A stretch of 64,000 nucleotides of DNA from Escallonia rubra (lineage: Eukaryota; Streptophyta; Magnoliopsida; Escalloniales; Escalloniaceae), in assembly GCA_033065855.1 (NCBI GenBank), contig JAVXUO010000129.1, positions 1 to 64,000 on the forward strand, in the 5' to 3' direction. Positions 10,391 to 23,188 of the stretch are shown in pieces. A model generated the notes under the pieces. It made no database searches. It was not told where the DNA came from and worked only from the letters and a program-made list of their open reading frames with translations. The position numbers were made by a program, and so were the translations under genes. Within the stretch, counting starts at the first letter, position 1. Each line of letters starts with the position of its first letter.

Positions 10391-10840
10391 TTTTTGCAAC
10401 TGAAATTATGGAAAAACCTTCTCAGTTTGGATTTTACGTTTTGGATTTTGATAATAAGAAGCGAAACTACGACGCTAGCACATGCATAATACATATAACG
10501 AGTTAGCACATGAATGATATGTACAATGTTAGCATATGTACTCATATGTATAAATATATATACTATTACGGAATCGGATTTTGCAAACGCTTGCACAAGA
10601 ACAAGAACATACATATATAAAACGCAATATTCATCATAACCGAATATTACAGACAAAAAATCGTAGATTTTGTGAACTTACGTGATCGATTTAGGGTATA
10701 TTGAACACCGGAATGTCGCCGATATGCTTGCCAACGCCGGTTGTAAAGACTGGATATTGCGTAGAAAGTGTATATTTTGTGAATAGAAAGAGTGGAGAAG
10801 AGTGGTGCCATAGTTACTCCCGTTTGCAAGTATACTGAAC

Positions 10841-11150
10841 GTCCGCAATACAGTATCGCGGATGGCTATTACGTCCGCGATACAATATCCCGGATGGCTA
10901 TACGTCCGCTAAACTGTATAGCGGACACTGTTGACGTGACAGATAAGGACAAGATAACCGTCATTGCCGAAAAAACTGACGGGACAGGCCCTGACATGTG
11001 TCAGGCTAGGGGACGTCCGCCATACTGTATGGCGGACGACTTTTTGCTGTCTCCCATCAGGACATTAATGCCCTCCGCGCTACTGTGTAGCGGACAGGCG
11101 CGGAGGGGCAATTTGGTAAAAAAACCCGTCCGCCATACTGTATGGCGGAC
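10841..11150. repeat. Palindrome cluster upstream of PMD-ULP1 (array 3)
   Basis: Six palindromes of the GTCCGC...GCGGAC class, not in a regular tandem array. Two (11,015-11,037 and 11,128-11,150) read GTCCGCCATA-N3-TATGGCGGAC: the T-to-C change in the left arm is matched by A-to-G in the right arm, so symmetry is kept. The cluster lies about 450-760 bp upstream of the PMD-ULP1 start codon. Confidence 0.85.
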
Positions 11151-11171
11151 GTCTGATAGGTTCTGAAAAAG

Positions 11172-11262
11172 GCGCGATCTGGACCGTCCATCTTTCGGGA
11201 TGGACGGTCAGATCGCGTTTGCAACTTCTCCTATTTTGCTAACGCTCTCAACGGATCAGCTC

Positions 11263-11264
<2 letters not shown>
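11172..11264. repeat. Right terminus of element A with hairpin
   Basis: A fold-back pairs GCGATCTGGACCGTCCATC with GATGGACGGTCAGATCGC, leaving one bulged base. A degraded second fold-back (TATTTTGCTAACGC) follows, then CTCTCAACGGATCAGCTCCC, where similarity with element B stops and an AT microsatellite begins. In the reverse direction the element would start GGGAGCTGATC, which fits a Mutator-like terminal inverted repeat. The target duplication cannot be read because of the AT repeats. Confidence 0.6.

Positions 11265-11315
<51 letters not shown>
11265..11315. repeat. AT dinucleotide microsatellite
   Basis: About 50 bp of uninterrupted (AT)n directly follow the element A terminus. Element B also ends against a short (AT)n run at 50,148-50,162, so both insertions are in, or gave rise to, AT repeats. 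Confidence 0.95.
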
Positions 11316-11318
<3 letters not shown>

Positions 11319-11319
11319 T

Positions 11320-12460
11320 CCACAAATAATTGAAATTCAATTTCCCTTTGGTTATTGCCAATTACATGATTCCTATTGGTGCCTTCTTCAGAGTATATGC
11401 ATGAAAGTTTACATGTTCTTCTTTTTCAATTCATCAAAATTGCATGATTTCCATGCACTTTGTGATGTATATTGTGAGCTGTGCAATTTATGTTTGTAGG
11501 GGTTTCATGCAGATGATTTACTTTTATTTGTGGCTGTAAATTTTATTTGACCAGAAGAATTTAGTGGTTCACCAGGGATTTGAAAAGTTCTGTTTTCTTC
11601 TTATGATTTATTATGTAAAGAAGAAATGGTACAACTTAGAATCACGTATTTTGCATTCTTGCATTTTTTGTATTGAATTTCATAATTTTTCCAATTAAGT
11701 ATGAAGTGTGATACAATGGGTATATATTTTCCTAAAGATGTTGGAAATTCATGGAAACTCAATGATTGAAATAGTTGAGGTGTAAATACACATACAAGGA
11801 TGCTCGCTTCACACTAGGTTTACAATTGTGGGGGGGGGGGGGGTTGTTTATGGCCAAACACCCCCCCCCCCCCCCATTAGTCTCCCTTGTTCTTCATGTT
11901 CTTGAGTGTTCTGTGAATCTTCAAACATATCTCGACATAGATTATTTTCAAGTAAGTTCTCATACTCTTTTTACTTGGTAGTTATTCTAGGGTGAAAACG
12001 CTCATAGGGTGAAATGTTTCTATGAATTGGATGAAATCATCTCTGCTCTAACTTAATCAAATGAGCTCAATATCTAGCATATAAAGAGAAGTTTTAAACA
12101 TTCGAAAGTATTAGAGAGACATCTTTAAAATTGTTTTTAAAAGTACCAATGAATGATTATGCCTTCAAATCGGAATTTTAAGTATAGAAAAAATTTGACA
12201 ACAGTGGGAGCGAGTCGCTTATGATCCTTCGCCCATGTGTGGCATCTTGACCGATAAACTAACCCATGCCTGAGTCTGTTTTAACATAACCTAATTTTCC
12301 ATCCGGCATCTTGATTTATACTCTTTTTCTAAAATCGTCCCATAAACTTTACCTGCCCACAAACTTATAATGAGTATGTGAATAGTCATCTTCAACGTTT
12401 ACATTTTTGGTCGCCGGGGGGAGTGAATCCAAGTACAAAGAGCCTTTTATAATTTTCTTG
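11320..12460. other. Spacer between element A and TKP1
   Basis: AT-rich DNA with no gene I can support. The only notable structure is the poly-G/poly-C hairpin at 11,830-11,875. Similarity to the second duplicated unit begins close to 12,465, just beyond the TKP1 stop codon. Confidence 0.6.
11830..11875. repeat. Poly-G/poly-C hairpin
   Basis: A run of 14 G (11,830-11,843) and a run of 15 C (11,861-11,875) flank TTGTTTATGGCCAAACA, whose TGTTT and AAACA also pair. The whole can fold into a stem of roughly 19 bp. It may be a minimal fold-back transposon with GGGTGTTTGGCC-type ends, or an assembly-prone homopolymer. Confidence 0.85.
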
Positions 12461-12504
12461 CAACAAAAACAACAAAAAATATAACTCAGAAGACATGTTG
12501 GACG

Positions 12505-15500
12505 TCATGCTTGGCTCTGCAATGTCGGATGTTGAGCAATAGTGGTGAAGTTCATAGATTTTGTTTGAATGGCATGTATTTGTTCTAAAGTCTCCAAAAC
12601 TTCTTCCACCCCAGGCCGGTTCCTAGGACGATCTTCAAGACATTTCAGTGCAAGTGTAACCACAGCTGATAAAACTTCATCTTTTGGACGACAGTCATGT
12701 TCCAGTCGTTGGTCCAATATACTTCTCAAATTTCTTTTGCCAGTTAAGAAACGCTTGACATATCTTACCAAATCAAGCTCCCCGTTGGGGCGATCCATAT
12801 CAAGCACTCGCAGGCCTGTTAGAATCTCCAACAATGTCGCTCCAAAACCGTAGATATCACTCTTCACAGTCAAATAACCTGCCAAATTTAGAGTGGTTAA
12901 CTTTCATGATTTTCCAATGTCATTGTCGTGATACATAATCGGTCCAAACCAATCAAGATCTAGAGTTACCCCATGATAAACCATTATTTACGCCATTAAG
13001 AGAATAGAAAAGGAAATGTCCAGTACAAAATACATAGAGTTAAGCTCGTAATTACTCTGCATTCAATAAGAACTTGGGGCCTAGCAGGAACCCTACAAAA
13101 CTGGTGGCTTAGAAGACCCTCTTGACAATTGTTGAAAAGAGACTCCAATTTTGGTACTAAGATAGACTTAAATCTACGTTCCGTATAATTTGGATCCTGG
13201 GATGACTCGTGTTATTTTGGAGAGGGCTTTAATCGGATGGAATAACAGATTGCTTGATTTTGAGATATGAAAATAGAATGATTATGATAAATATGGTAGC
13301 TCTAAAGTAGTGCTGGGACCATATGAATGTTTGATGTGTTTTTGAAAAAGATGCAGAATTTGTAACCTCCTTCCGTGCCTACTTTGTCCTTGCTAAGAGA
13401 ACATGCGCGCGAGGGCACATCAAAAAGTAAGGCAACTTACCAGTGGCAATATACTCGGGATCTACATAACCAACGTCCTTTCGCGGAAAGTCTATAAACC
13501 CAGTGTCGCCCTCAATTAATGTTGAAAAGACTGACGGGCCGCCTGTTGGACTCGAGTTGGCCAATCCAAAATCCGAGAGCTTTGCATTGAAATCCTAGAA
13601 AAAGTATTTGACAGGTGGAACGGGGAGCTTAGTAAGTAAGATAGAACCACATGATGGTCAAAATTGTTTAATCAATCACATGTCCAATGTACCATGTCAA
13701 GCAATATATCAGAAGCTTTAAAGCTGCGGTACATAGCTTGCTCCTTTGTTCTGTGCAAGAAGGAAAGGCCTCGAGCTGCTCCTCTCGCTATATTAAGACG
13801 TGTAATCCATGGAAGAAGATCCGCATTATCTGCAAATGCAACATTTTATATCTACATCAATTGCTATATTATTCAACTAACAACCATTTATTTAATCAGT
13901 ATCTGCAAATTTTGACGTATTGGCTTACGATTAAAAAGGTGATGTTCTAGGCTTCCCTTCTGCACGTATTCAGAAACAAGGAGGAAATCTTTGTCTTCCA
14001 AGCAGTATCCCAAGAGTTTAACAAGATTGGGATGACTAAACTTTCCCATGAACTTTACCTGTCCACAAATGTATGAGGATAGTACTCGAGACAACAAATT
14101 AGTAAAACTCATCTTCTTTATTTATGGCCGCGAAAGGGAGTCAACCCATGTAAATAAGAAGTACAAGAAACACTACGAAAAATTGGAACCTGCTACAACT
14201 AGCATGGAGCTTGAGAGGCATCAAAAGCTTGTTAAAGTTTATCCTCTTACTACACATTCTCAAGGTAAATATTGCTTTACTGGTTGTTATTCGTTTGTAC
14301 CATCTTCTCCACTTCATTCAAGACTGATTTACGTTTCGCTCAAATATTTTCCTACATTTTTCTTTCTTTTCTTGTGTCCTTCCAAGAAAGCATAAAGGAG
14401 ACAACTCTTGCAAAATTGACAATTTTAAGTTTGTCAAGATAGGAGCAATAAAGATGTACTTGAGCAAGATCAGGTATGTCGTTACCAGTCTTCAACATTC
14501 GTCCTCCTCATAGATTAGACATTATTTCAGTATAACCAACATTTCCCCTGTTATTAAGAACATCATGTATGTATGTATGTATGTCAAGTAGCAATGTGTC
14601 AGTCCTTACTATTCAAGTTGGGTCTGGTATGTGAGATCAAAACAAAATTGAAGTCCAAAACAAAGCGTAGCAGGAGAACCACTGCCCTAAGATACTCGAT
14701 CTTGTGAGATTGAGTGAAATAAAGAAAAGAAAAGATGAGGCCACTCAAAGATTTGATATAAACTCTGCCTTACTTGGATGTCCATGATCAAACTGAAATT
14801 TCTTCAAGGAGCTGGCCATTTATTTAATGTCTTTCGCAATTAAATTAATTAAGATGGCTAACATGGACTTTGAAAGCAAATTTACCTTTGCCTCTTTAGG
14901 TCCTACATGGCCATTCAGATTTAATTTTTTAACAGCGACGGCCATTCCAACACCAGCCTGAGACGGAGCATATGTTTTCTCATGAACCCAACCTTTGAAA
15001 ACTATTCCAGAATCTCCCTTGCCTAACACCATGTTGGATCCGAAGTTGCCAGTTGCCCTTTTCAATTCAGTGAACGAGAACACTCTGAAATTTTGAGCCA
15101 CAACTTGGCCACTCGACATTCGGCTGTTATAGCCATTGCTTCCGTTGCTTATGCCATTCTTTGATGATTTTACACCATTACCTGAAGCATAAATATAACT
15201 AAATATAAGATATACACTAAAAGTACGACACTTTTGAGAATGCCAGTGCAAAAGCTCAACAATTTATGCATTCGATCACAGACCAAAAATCCATAATGTG
15301 AATCTAATGGAAATTCAGGAAAAGGCCTACTCGTATTGACACATTTAGTCTACTAGATGGTCAGTATAAGCAGATATAATAAATCCTGGAAACAACAACT
15401 CCGAGGATCCCTGAAAAACTGAGACGTTTCTGTGTAATTTTTTTACAGAGTGATCTGCTTGAATGAAAGAATGTTCCATGCGAAAGCTAACAACAATATG

Positions 15501-18500
15501 AACAGGCCACTGGGTGCTCTTGGGACAACACAATAGCAGGGAGAAGAAAACCAAGGTTAATCCTTTATTTCCTTTCTTTCAACTTAAAGGAAAAGAGAAA
15601 AGGAAGAAATAATGATGCAAAAGGAGATGTTTTTGGCTCTAAGGGCATAAAATATATGGTCCAGGAGGCACAACGAATGATCGATTCTTAAGTCTAGAGT
15701 TCGAAGAAAAGCTCTCCGACATCATAGTCTTTCCATCCCCGTGTTTTTTCTGATCATTTTCCCTTTCATTTGAGTAGTGGAGGTTTAAGGTAAGGGAACA
15801 TCCCATTTCATAGTGAAATTATGTGGCTTAAGGAGCCAGCTTTTTTTGAATATGGTGAGGAGTGAAGGCCTAGTTGGATGAGGTTTGGGAGTGTGAGCTA
15901 TACATTGCCAAAGAAATTAAACTTATCCACATACAAGTAGCAAGGGATATGGTAAGATTTAAGAACATTGTAGGTAGTTTTTAGAGTGCCAATTGTTTCT
16001 TCGGATCACTTATAAAAACACCACTGTCATATCTTTGAATTGAATGGGGTTGAAAGTGGGGACATTCTTATAACTGTAGAGGTTATTTTGACTCCCAACA
16101 ATATCATCGCTACAAGAAATGACTATCATTGTACAGAAAATAAAATGGATATTGAATGATATTAAAAGTCCTAAGTTAATATTTTGAACTTTAGTACTGA
16201 TGCTTGCAGGAAAAATAAAACTCTAAAAGTGAACGATAGAAAACTTTAAAAAGATCTTTAAAGTTGCAGCCGCTAGATTTGTTACCTAAGCAATTGAGCC
16301 TTCATATGTGACCTACTAGATCTCGAGTTCATTTGATTTTGGATTTTAAAGATGTAACATTTAAGCTCCTAAATTCATTTCGTTTTACAAACATTATTAT
16401 ACATTTATTAGTCATATCTCCTTCCCATAAGACACTTTACTTTCGACAATCCTTTTTGGCTAGATTTTTGAACTTTTGTTAATATCAATTATAATTCAAA
16501 CTTATCCTCAGTTTCACTTCTTAGACTTATAAACATGCCATAGAAAATGCATTACAAGAAATTTGACAACTCTAATATATATACTTGACATTAATTGTCT
16601 CTAAAGCACTTTTTTTACTTTTATAACTGTAATGTCAAACTTGTAGTATTTGGTGCGAGTTAGATATTTGTGAAAAATGTTTGAAACTGATTTCACTCAG
16701 TCTACGTTGGATAGCAAGACATAATATAGAACAGTCAGGATTCTTTTTAGCGGCAACTTGATGTGACATAAGAATAAGTATGCTATAAATATTAGTGATA
16801 ATTATCATAAACAATTCGGGCTTAAAAATAAGACCATATTTTGTGCAATGAGCTTTCCGCTACTTCAAGTCTTTGATTAATAGTTAGTAACTGATTTACT
16901 TATTATGATTTAATTATTATAATTGTATTAATTAACTTTAATTGTGTTTTTCATCAAGGTTTATAACATTTTTATCTTCGAACTACTATATAACGTACAA
17001 AATACGTGATCATTACTAGTAGAATAAAAAAGTGTAAAAATGATAAATATAAAAAACATCAATTTTTTTAAGCCAGCCCCCAAAAAAAAAAAATCTAATA
17101 AATTTGTTGAGATGGAGGAAGAGCAAGTATTAGCTAAAGACGTAGCACTAGGTGAATATAAAACGCAAAAGTTTGTTAATAGTTAAAGACGTTGCAGTAG
17201 ATGAAGGGTTCAGTTTTAACCTGAGGAAAGCGAAAATAAGCAGCTAGACAACAGCTCCTTCCATGAGAATTTCAGGCACCGAGCCGCACCGCAAAAATCT
17301 AAACCCGACAGTGGAAGCAAAAGCAAATCACCCTCATCCACGCGACCCGCACTAAAGTGGAGGTCCAAAGACAGCTCGTCAAAAGGCTCACTATTATCAC
17401 GACAATCATGAAACTCTTCCTGGTCATGCCCCCAATAACCAGGATCACCTGTTTCCCGTTCCTCGGAAGAACTAATATTCTCTTGCTCCGCATAAGCCTT
17501 GCTAGTGTCGCTACTCCCACTACCAGCATCGACCAAACCCAGTTCCGTAAGAGATTCCAAACCTTTAAGCTGACTAATCTGATCAGTCAGCTCATCGTGA
17601 TGCCCACCATAACTAGTTTCAACAACCTCCTGTTCTTGCAAAGCCAATGTAAACTCGAGCTTGGCCACGACCTCGGCCATAGTAGGCCGTTCCATCGCTT
17701 GCACCCTCAGACATTGCTCCGCAATTTGCATAAACTCACACAAACGGTCGGCCGAGATCTGCCCCCGTATCTTAGGATCAACAATTTGATCCGTTCCTTC
17801 GCTAATCGAAGATAAGGCCCATCTCGCTAGACTCCGTTTTTCCTCCTCATCCACTTCTGAATCCACGGCTGGTCTCCCGCACAATACCTCAAACAGCACT
17901 ACTCCAAATGCGTACACATCGGATTTAGTCGTCGCTATGTTTGTCAAGATATACTCCGGGTCTAGGTAACCAAAGGTGCCCTCAAGCGCTGCTCTGCTAG
18001 GTACATTATTCTCAATCCCAGCTATCTGGCATATCATGGACAAACCGAAATCTGAAACCACAGCTTCATAATTATCGTCCAGTAAAATGTTGGAGCTCTT
18101 CACATCACGGTGTACGATCGGGCACCCCGCACCACTGTGAAGGTAATCTAGTCCACGCGCCACGTTCACGCATATCTTCAGTCGCCGTACCCAAGACAGA
18201 AAAGAATCGGGGTTTCCGCTGCCGTGGAGGTGACGAGCTAGGGTTCCGCGAGGCATGTACTCCTGAACGAGAGCCAGCTCGCGGTCGTCGCAGTAGCCGA
18301 TCAGAGAGACCACGTGGCGGTGGCGGATCTGCGACAGGACCGCAATCTCCGACCTGAATGTCTCGAGTCCCCGGCAGGACACGGACTTCCACCGCTTTAC
18401 GGCGACGGTAGTCCCGTCTCCGAGCGTTCCTCTGTACACCATGGCGGATCTGCCTCCGCCGATGAGCAGCGTGTTGTCGAAGTTTTTGGTGGCCGATTTG

Positions 18501-18604
18501 ATCTCGGAGAGCGAGAATCGGCGGCAGATCTGGTCGGGCGACCATTCCAACGGCGGTTGGTTCTCCCGGCGTGAGTGGAACTGGTTTTGCAGTTGAGCAA
18601 GCAT
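12505..18604 (-). CDS. TKP1: cytoplasmic tandem kinase (CrRLK1L-like kinase + RLCK-VII-like pseudokinase)
   Basis: Six exons on the minus strand: 18,604-17,221, 15,181-14,886, 14,058-13,929, 13,829-13,693, 13,594-13,441 and 12,878-12,505. All introns are GT-AG, phases 1-0-1-0-1, giving 824 aa. Kinase 1 (about residues 30-325) is CrRLK1L/FERONIA-like: Lys70 in VAVKRW, HRD at 165-167, DFG at 185-187; the third P-loop Gly is Ala (GGGRSA). A linker with [11 protein letters not shown]-type motifs spans about 330-461. Kinase 2 (about 493-800) is RLCK-VII/PBS1-like: LGKGDSG loop, Lys546 in AVAVKK, DFG at 657-659. Its catalytic loop reads YRSFKASD, so the catalytic Asp is Ser639 and the metal-binding Asn is Asp644: a predicted pseudokinase. 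No signal peptide or membrane segment is seen. Without splicing of intron 1 (2.04 kb), translation stops one codon past the donor and only kinase 1 is made. The alternative is two separate genes. Confidence 0.75.
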
Positions 18605-18664
18605 GACTGAATGTGTTTGGTCAAGAAAAGCTGATCTGCCAATGGTACTCTTATAAGGTCAAGG

Positions 18665-21600
18665 GCATCCATTTCCGCGTTGCTTCAGTGTAATTTCCTT
18701 ATTCCCAGTTCCTAGCCTCTCTCTCCAGGTTTGAGTTTACAACGCGGATCGGCACACCTAAGCCGCAGGTTGCCTTTTTTCTAGAATTGGCTTTGAGCGT
18801 CAGCAAAGGAACCCAATTGGGCTTCAGCAAACAGTCACCGCGTAGTCCACTGCTTAGACGAAGAAAAATGGGTAAAAAATAATTCAAGACCCACTATCAA
18901 GTATATCCCATCATTTAGGACCATAGTAAGCTTAATGAAGTCTCTTAAGATTACATAATCACCTTAATATACTATAAGCTTAGAACTTAATGAACAATCT
19001 ACAAATCAAAGATAAAGTAAGAACATTCACCGCCATAGAATTGTTTAACCTCAAACATAAAAAAAAAAGGTTTTGTAAAATGATATGACATTTTTATAAT
19101 CATTCAGACAATAATTAACTGTACAATACACACGTATTTTCAAATTAATTAATTGTCTTAGAAAATATTTAAAATTAAATAGATAATCAAAAGAGCACCA
19201 AACATGACCATGAAGTGAAGCAATTAGAATACAGATATTGCCACTACAACACTATAGTTTCTCTTTTCAGGATTATTTCTATATTTTAAAAGGTTGGTTG
19301 TCTGAAAGGAAGTAAAATAGCTCAACTTACTTCCATTTTTTCCCTAAGGTTTTCATGGCATATTTTTTAGTAGGTTTATTCAGTCTAGAAAATAATTTAC
19401 TAAAAAAATTGTTTATGCCTATTTTTGTACTTTCTTTGATAAATTTTAAATTTCATTCTAGAAGACTGAAGTAGATGTCTAATTTAATATAAGGTAAGGA
19501 GTTCTATCATAAGTATTTATAAAATAAAACTGTTGATCAACGATGATGCACCATATAACATGAAAAACTAAAAAAAATGTCTCACACTTATTTAGATATG
19601 GTAAGCTAAATGAATAGCGTAAATATAATTTTGTGTCTAAATTCTTGAAATTTAACTTTTTCGTACAAAAATAAAATTACTACCTAAAATACTAAATAAC
19701 AAAGTAACATTCTAATTTGATGTGAAATAATTGATTACTCATTGTATGCTTCATATTTTGAATACTTTATTTTGAACTTCTGAATCTTACTAATTTATTA
19801 AGCACCATAGCATGATTTACTATTTTTGAAACAATTTTGGGATTATGCTTTCATTGAATTTTTCTTGATTATGATACCACTTATATGTGAAATGTATGAA
19901 CTTGATATGTTTTGAATTCGATGGTTCACTTCAAGTGGATACAAATAAATAATAATGCTAAAAGTCAAACATACTCACACGGTTTAAATAGAACTCAGGC
20001 TCGGGTTACTGAACTAGTGTGTGTGTGTGTGTGTAGCTGAAGAAGTCTCTTCTAATCGCGACACATAGGATTTTTAATCTTTGCGCCACGTTGGATTTTT
20101 TTTATGAACGTTCTTCTTCTACCACGTAAGCTTCAACTTTGCATGTGATAGTCCCCAACTTAATTGATCTCTTCATTGAGAGTCCAATTTTTATAAATTA
20201 GATATATAAAGTTCAAGAATCCTATTTGTTTTGGTTTCTTTTCTTTCTCTATTCTATTTAACTCTTTGCTATGATTTATTATTAGAAAATTCGTAGGTAT
20301 AATTCGCCTGATATTTAAAAACTTTATAAAACTAAGAAGCCAATTATACACCTTCTAAAACTCTATACCCAATCAAAATACTTATATATTAGGCCTTAAC
20401 TTTGACCATTAACACCTCAAAATCACTTTTGGATAGCAAAATAAAGTCTCTTAAGGTATGGATATTAAAGATCAATATTGCACGAATTATAAAAAAAATC
20501 TTCTTTTGACATAAGCAACATACAAACTAAGAATGACTTAATTTATAATAAACTTAAATATCAAAATAGTAGTTTATGCACAAAATTGATATAATTAATA
20601 AAATTTAAGCTCTAAAATAAAAACCAAAAAATACTCCAACAAATGCAAATAATAAACACTACACTGAATATGACTTAAAGTACTGTTACACTCCTACTAA
20701 AACCTAAACTCTGAAGGTTTATGTATTCTTGATCTCTTTATTCCATTCACTCTCATACCAGGCATTTTTCTTCCTAAGCCCAATCCATTCTTATTTTCTC
20801 TCCCATCACAATAATGCTGCCTCCTTACCATCAAGTTCATCCATTATTCTTTTTATTCTAATAGTGTATCTGGTCTAACCTTCTCTTTATTCTAATAGTG
20901 TAGTTGCCTTATATATATAGTCGAATCCAATAGTTAGTGTGTACATTTCGACAATGAAACTTTGTTGTGTCTTCTTACCATTATTCTTTTTATGTGGCAC
21001 CATAATATGCTTATGCTTATATTGTGGGTTAAATCTTTAAATCTCGGTAATTGAAGAACAATCCAGAGCTTCCAATATACTTTTGTGTGAGGCACTTTAT
21101 CTTATTTACACACACTTTATGTTAAGAGTTATTTGCACTCACCTGAAATTTTCTCGCAACCCTATTTTTGCTACAAATAACCATGCATAAAAGAGTTAAA
21201 TAACGTCTCAATTTTACACAAGATGCTATTACATTTTAGCTTAAGGTGATAAGAACACAATGCCATTCGATACATGATAGATTACATGCAACTAAATGAA
21301 TAATAGAACAATTTTATTAATAATTTGATAGCACTAGCTAACAGACCCATGCAACGCACATGACGTTCTCTAATTTCTCAAAAATTGTCTAATATTTATT
21401 TCTATAGATACTTTACAACTGTTAAATTTCCTAAATTTCTCAAAATATTTTTTAAAATGTGTTTTTATAAATTGTTTATAACTATTATTGTTTGAATTGC
21501 TGGCAAGAAATTTACTATATAGAATATTGCCTTTGAATAGAACGTTTGGAAAATTAGCATTATAAAAGCATACATTAACATCAAAGGTAGAATGCATGAT

Positions 21601-23038
21601 TTAATATGATCAGTTTTTACGCACAAATAAGATGGAAACGTTATAATTAAAAGAAAATCACCTTATAGACTTAGGATGTCTTTTCAGTAACGTTTGGCGA
21701 CGACATATGACGACAATCTCGTACTACTGTTTAACTGAATTTAAACTTTTTAGTTTAATACTTAGAGCATTGTAGATATAATCGCTAGCATATATCAATG
21801 ATATATCCGGAACCAATATGATTATAAAAAAAAGTCAATTATTTGTACCCTCACTTCCCGTTTTTGTGAGTAATTTAATCTAGTAAAGATTGTTATAACC
21901 TATTTTACTGGTGGTTTATATAAACCTCAATTTTTCTATAAGCATAAATGTCAATTTCACTCACCTTCTTTCTTCGTGAGAAACTCTTTATGTGTGTTTT
22001 TTGTCCCATGCATAATGAAAAGAAAAAATAGCATTGAAAGTGTTTCTATCTATATATAACTTATTAAAGTTTCGCTAACATGACTTAATGAAAACACCAT
22101 TGGAATATTAGATTAGTGTAGCCTAGGGCTAGAAAGTGGTTAACCACAAAAACATGGTCTTGCCTAATTAACGAAACTTTAAGGAATCAAAATGTGGGAC
22201 CGAAATCAAAATCGGAAGATAAAAGTCATTCTAGGGAAAAAAAATTACTGCTTCTAGTCTTGGATATAGTTTATGTACCTTCAAGTTGCTGGTAGAACTA
22301 ACCTAAAATCATTATGTTTTTATTTAAGTTCATATCTTGTCCGCTTAAGATTCTTGGCGTAACCCGTTCGTGAATACTATACTAACACTACCTCTAAGTA
22401 CCTTAGCGCTATCATTGCCACTACAAATGCAGTTACCTTCACCATAGCCATAACTTTTGCTCGTGTGTGCACTTTCATGTTTCTATTGTCAACTTTTTTA
22501 GGTTAATCACTTGTTCAATCCATATTTAGATCATAACTTATCAATCAGTACTGTAATGTACATTAGTATTATCTCGAAACACCTTAATGCTACCACTACA
22601 ACAACTCTAACAACAACCATCACCTCTTGTACTACCACCATTTAGTTATGACTATCACCACCACAAGCATCAGCATACTACACGCCAACACCGCTCCAAC
22701 CACATGTTGTCACTACATAAACTTTTGTGGATATACAATAGATATTGCTCATAGACTTTTGTGGTAATAAGTGCTCTCGTTTTTTTATTTTCTTTTAACT
22801 TTCAAGGTTTAATTTATTTGGCTTTGCTTAGTACCATGTTTGTGAAAATGCCTTTAACTGAAAATAAATTAACATATTGTTCCTAACCTATCTTGGCCGC
22901 ACCCATAGACCCACTGTGAGCAATGTTTACGCGACACGTCGATATTGTCAACAGTCAATTTTTCAACGCTCCCAAGTCGGTCAAACTAACACGCACACTC
23001 AAGTCGCGTGCATTTCTCTCACTTTTTCATAAAATCTC
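18665..23038. other. AT-rich spacer upstream of TKP1
   Basis: About 4.4 kb of AT-rich sequence with no ORF or domain I can support. It holds a (GT)n microsatellite at about 20,017-20,034. It has no counterpart upstream of TKP2, where the matching distance is under 1 kb, so most of it was probably inserted after the duplication or lost from unit 2. The first ~200 bp upstream of the TKP1 start do resemble the TKP2 upstream region (shared AACGCGGATCGGCACACCTA). Confidence 0.5.
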
Positions 23039-23058
23039 TTAGCGAGATGACCTCGCGT

Positions 23059-23188
23059 GCCTCAACCTTCGTAGCCCCTTTTTGCTCAGCCGATCGCACA
23101 TCTTCCCCCTCGACGGTCGGCATGCCTCAACCTTTGTAGCCCCTTTTTGCTCAGCTGATCGCACATCTCCCCCCTTGGGGGTTGGCGT
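23059..23188. repeat. 65-bp direct repeat at the edge of a GC-rich island
   Basis: Two tandem copies containing TAGCCCCTTTTTGCTCAGC and GATCGCACATCT (23,059-23,123 and 23,124-23,188). The sequence is unusually GC-rich from here to about 23,570, in an AT-rich setting. Long ORFs exist in several frames on both strands, but they are low-complexity Pro/Arg/Ala reading frames and match no family I know. It may be part of a decayed retroelement. Confidence 0.6.

Larger units (their letters stand above)
1..11264. mobile_element. Element A: Mutator-like composite element, left end outside window
   Basis: This stretch groups a FAR1-type transposase, a B3 protein, a divergent small-gene pair and a PMD-ULP1 gene, with clusters of the same GTCCGC...GCGGAC palindrome between them. 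A second partial copy at 44,211-50,147 carries the ORF1/ORF2 and PMD-ULP1 part in the same order and ends in the same way. Both right ends run through fold-back hairpins to a terminus ending CAGCTCCC, followed by AT dinucleotides. Mutator-like elements carrying ULP1-type proteases (Kaonashi type) and plant mobile domains are known. That the transposase and B3 genes belong to this element is inferred from the shared palindromes and adjacency, because copy B lacks them. The left terminal inverted repeat is not visible. Confidence 0.6.

Noticed and set aside
13664-13950. Plus-strand ORFs of 83-87 aa (and 29,140-29,400)
   Set aside because: Antisense to TKP1/TKP2 exons 3-4; the minus strand gives the kinase catalytic-loop exon with correct splice sites.
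14820-15251. RLCK-VII-like kinase N-terminus as a separate gene start (also 30,339-30,728 and 52,608-52,907)
   Set aside because: Upstream residues in these frames are intron sequence ahead of a clean TTCAG/GTCAG acceptor, there is no convincing start codon, and the phase matches the upstream kinase-1 exon in all three copies.
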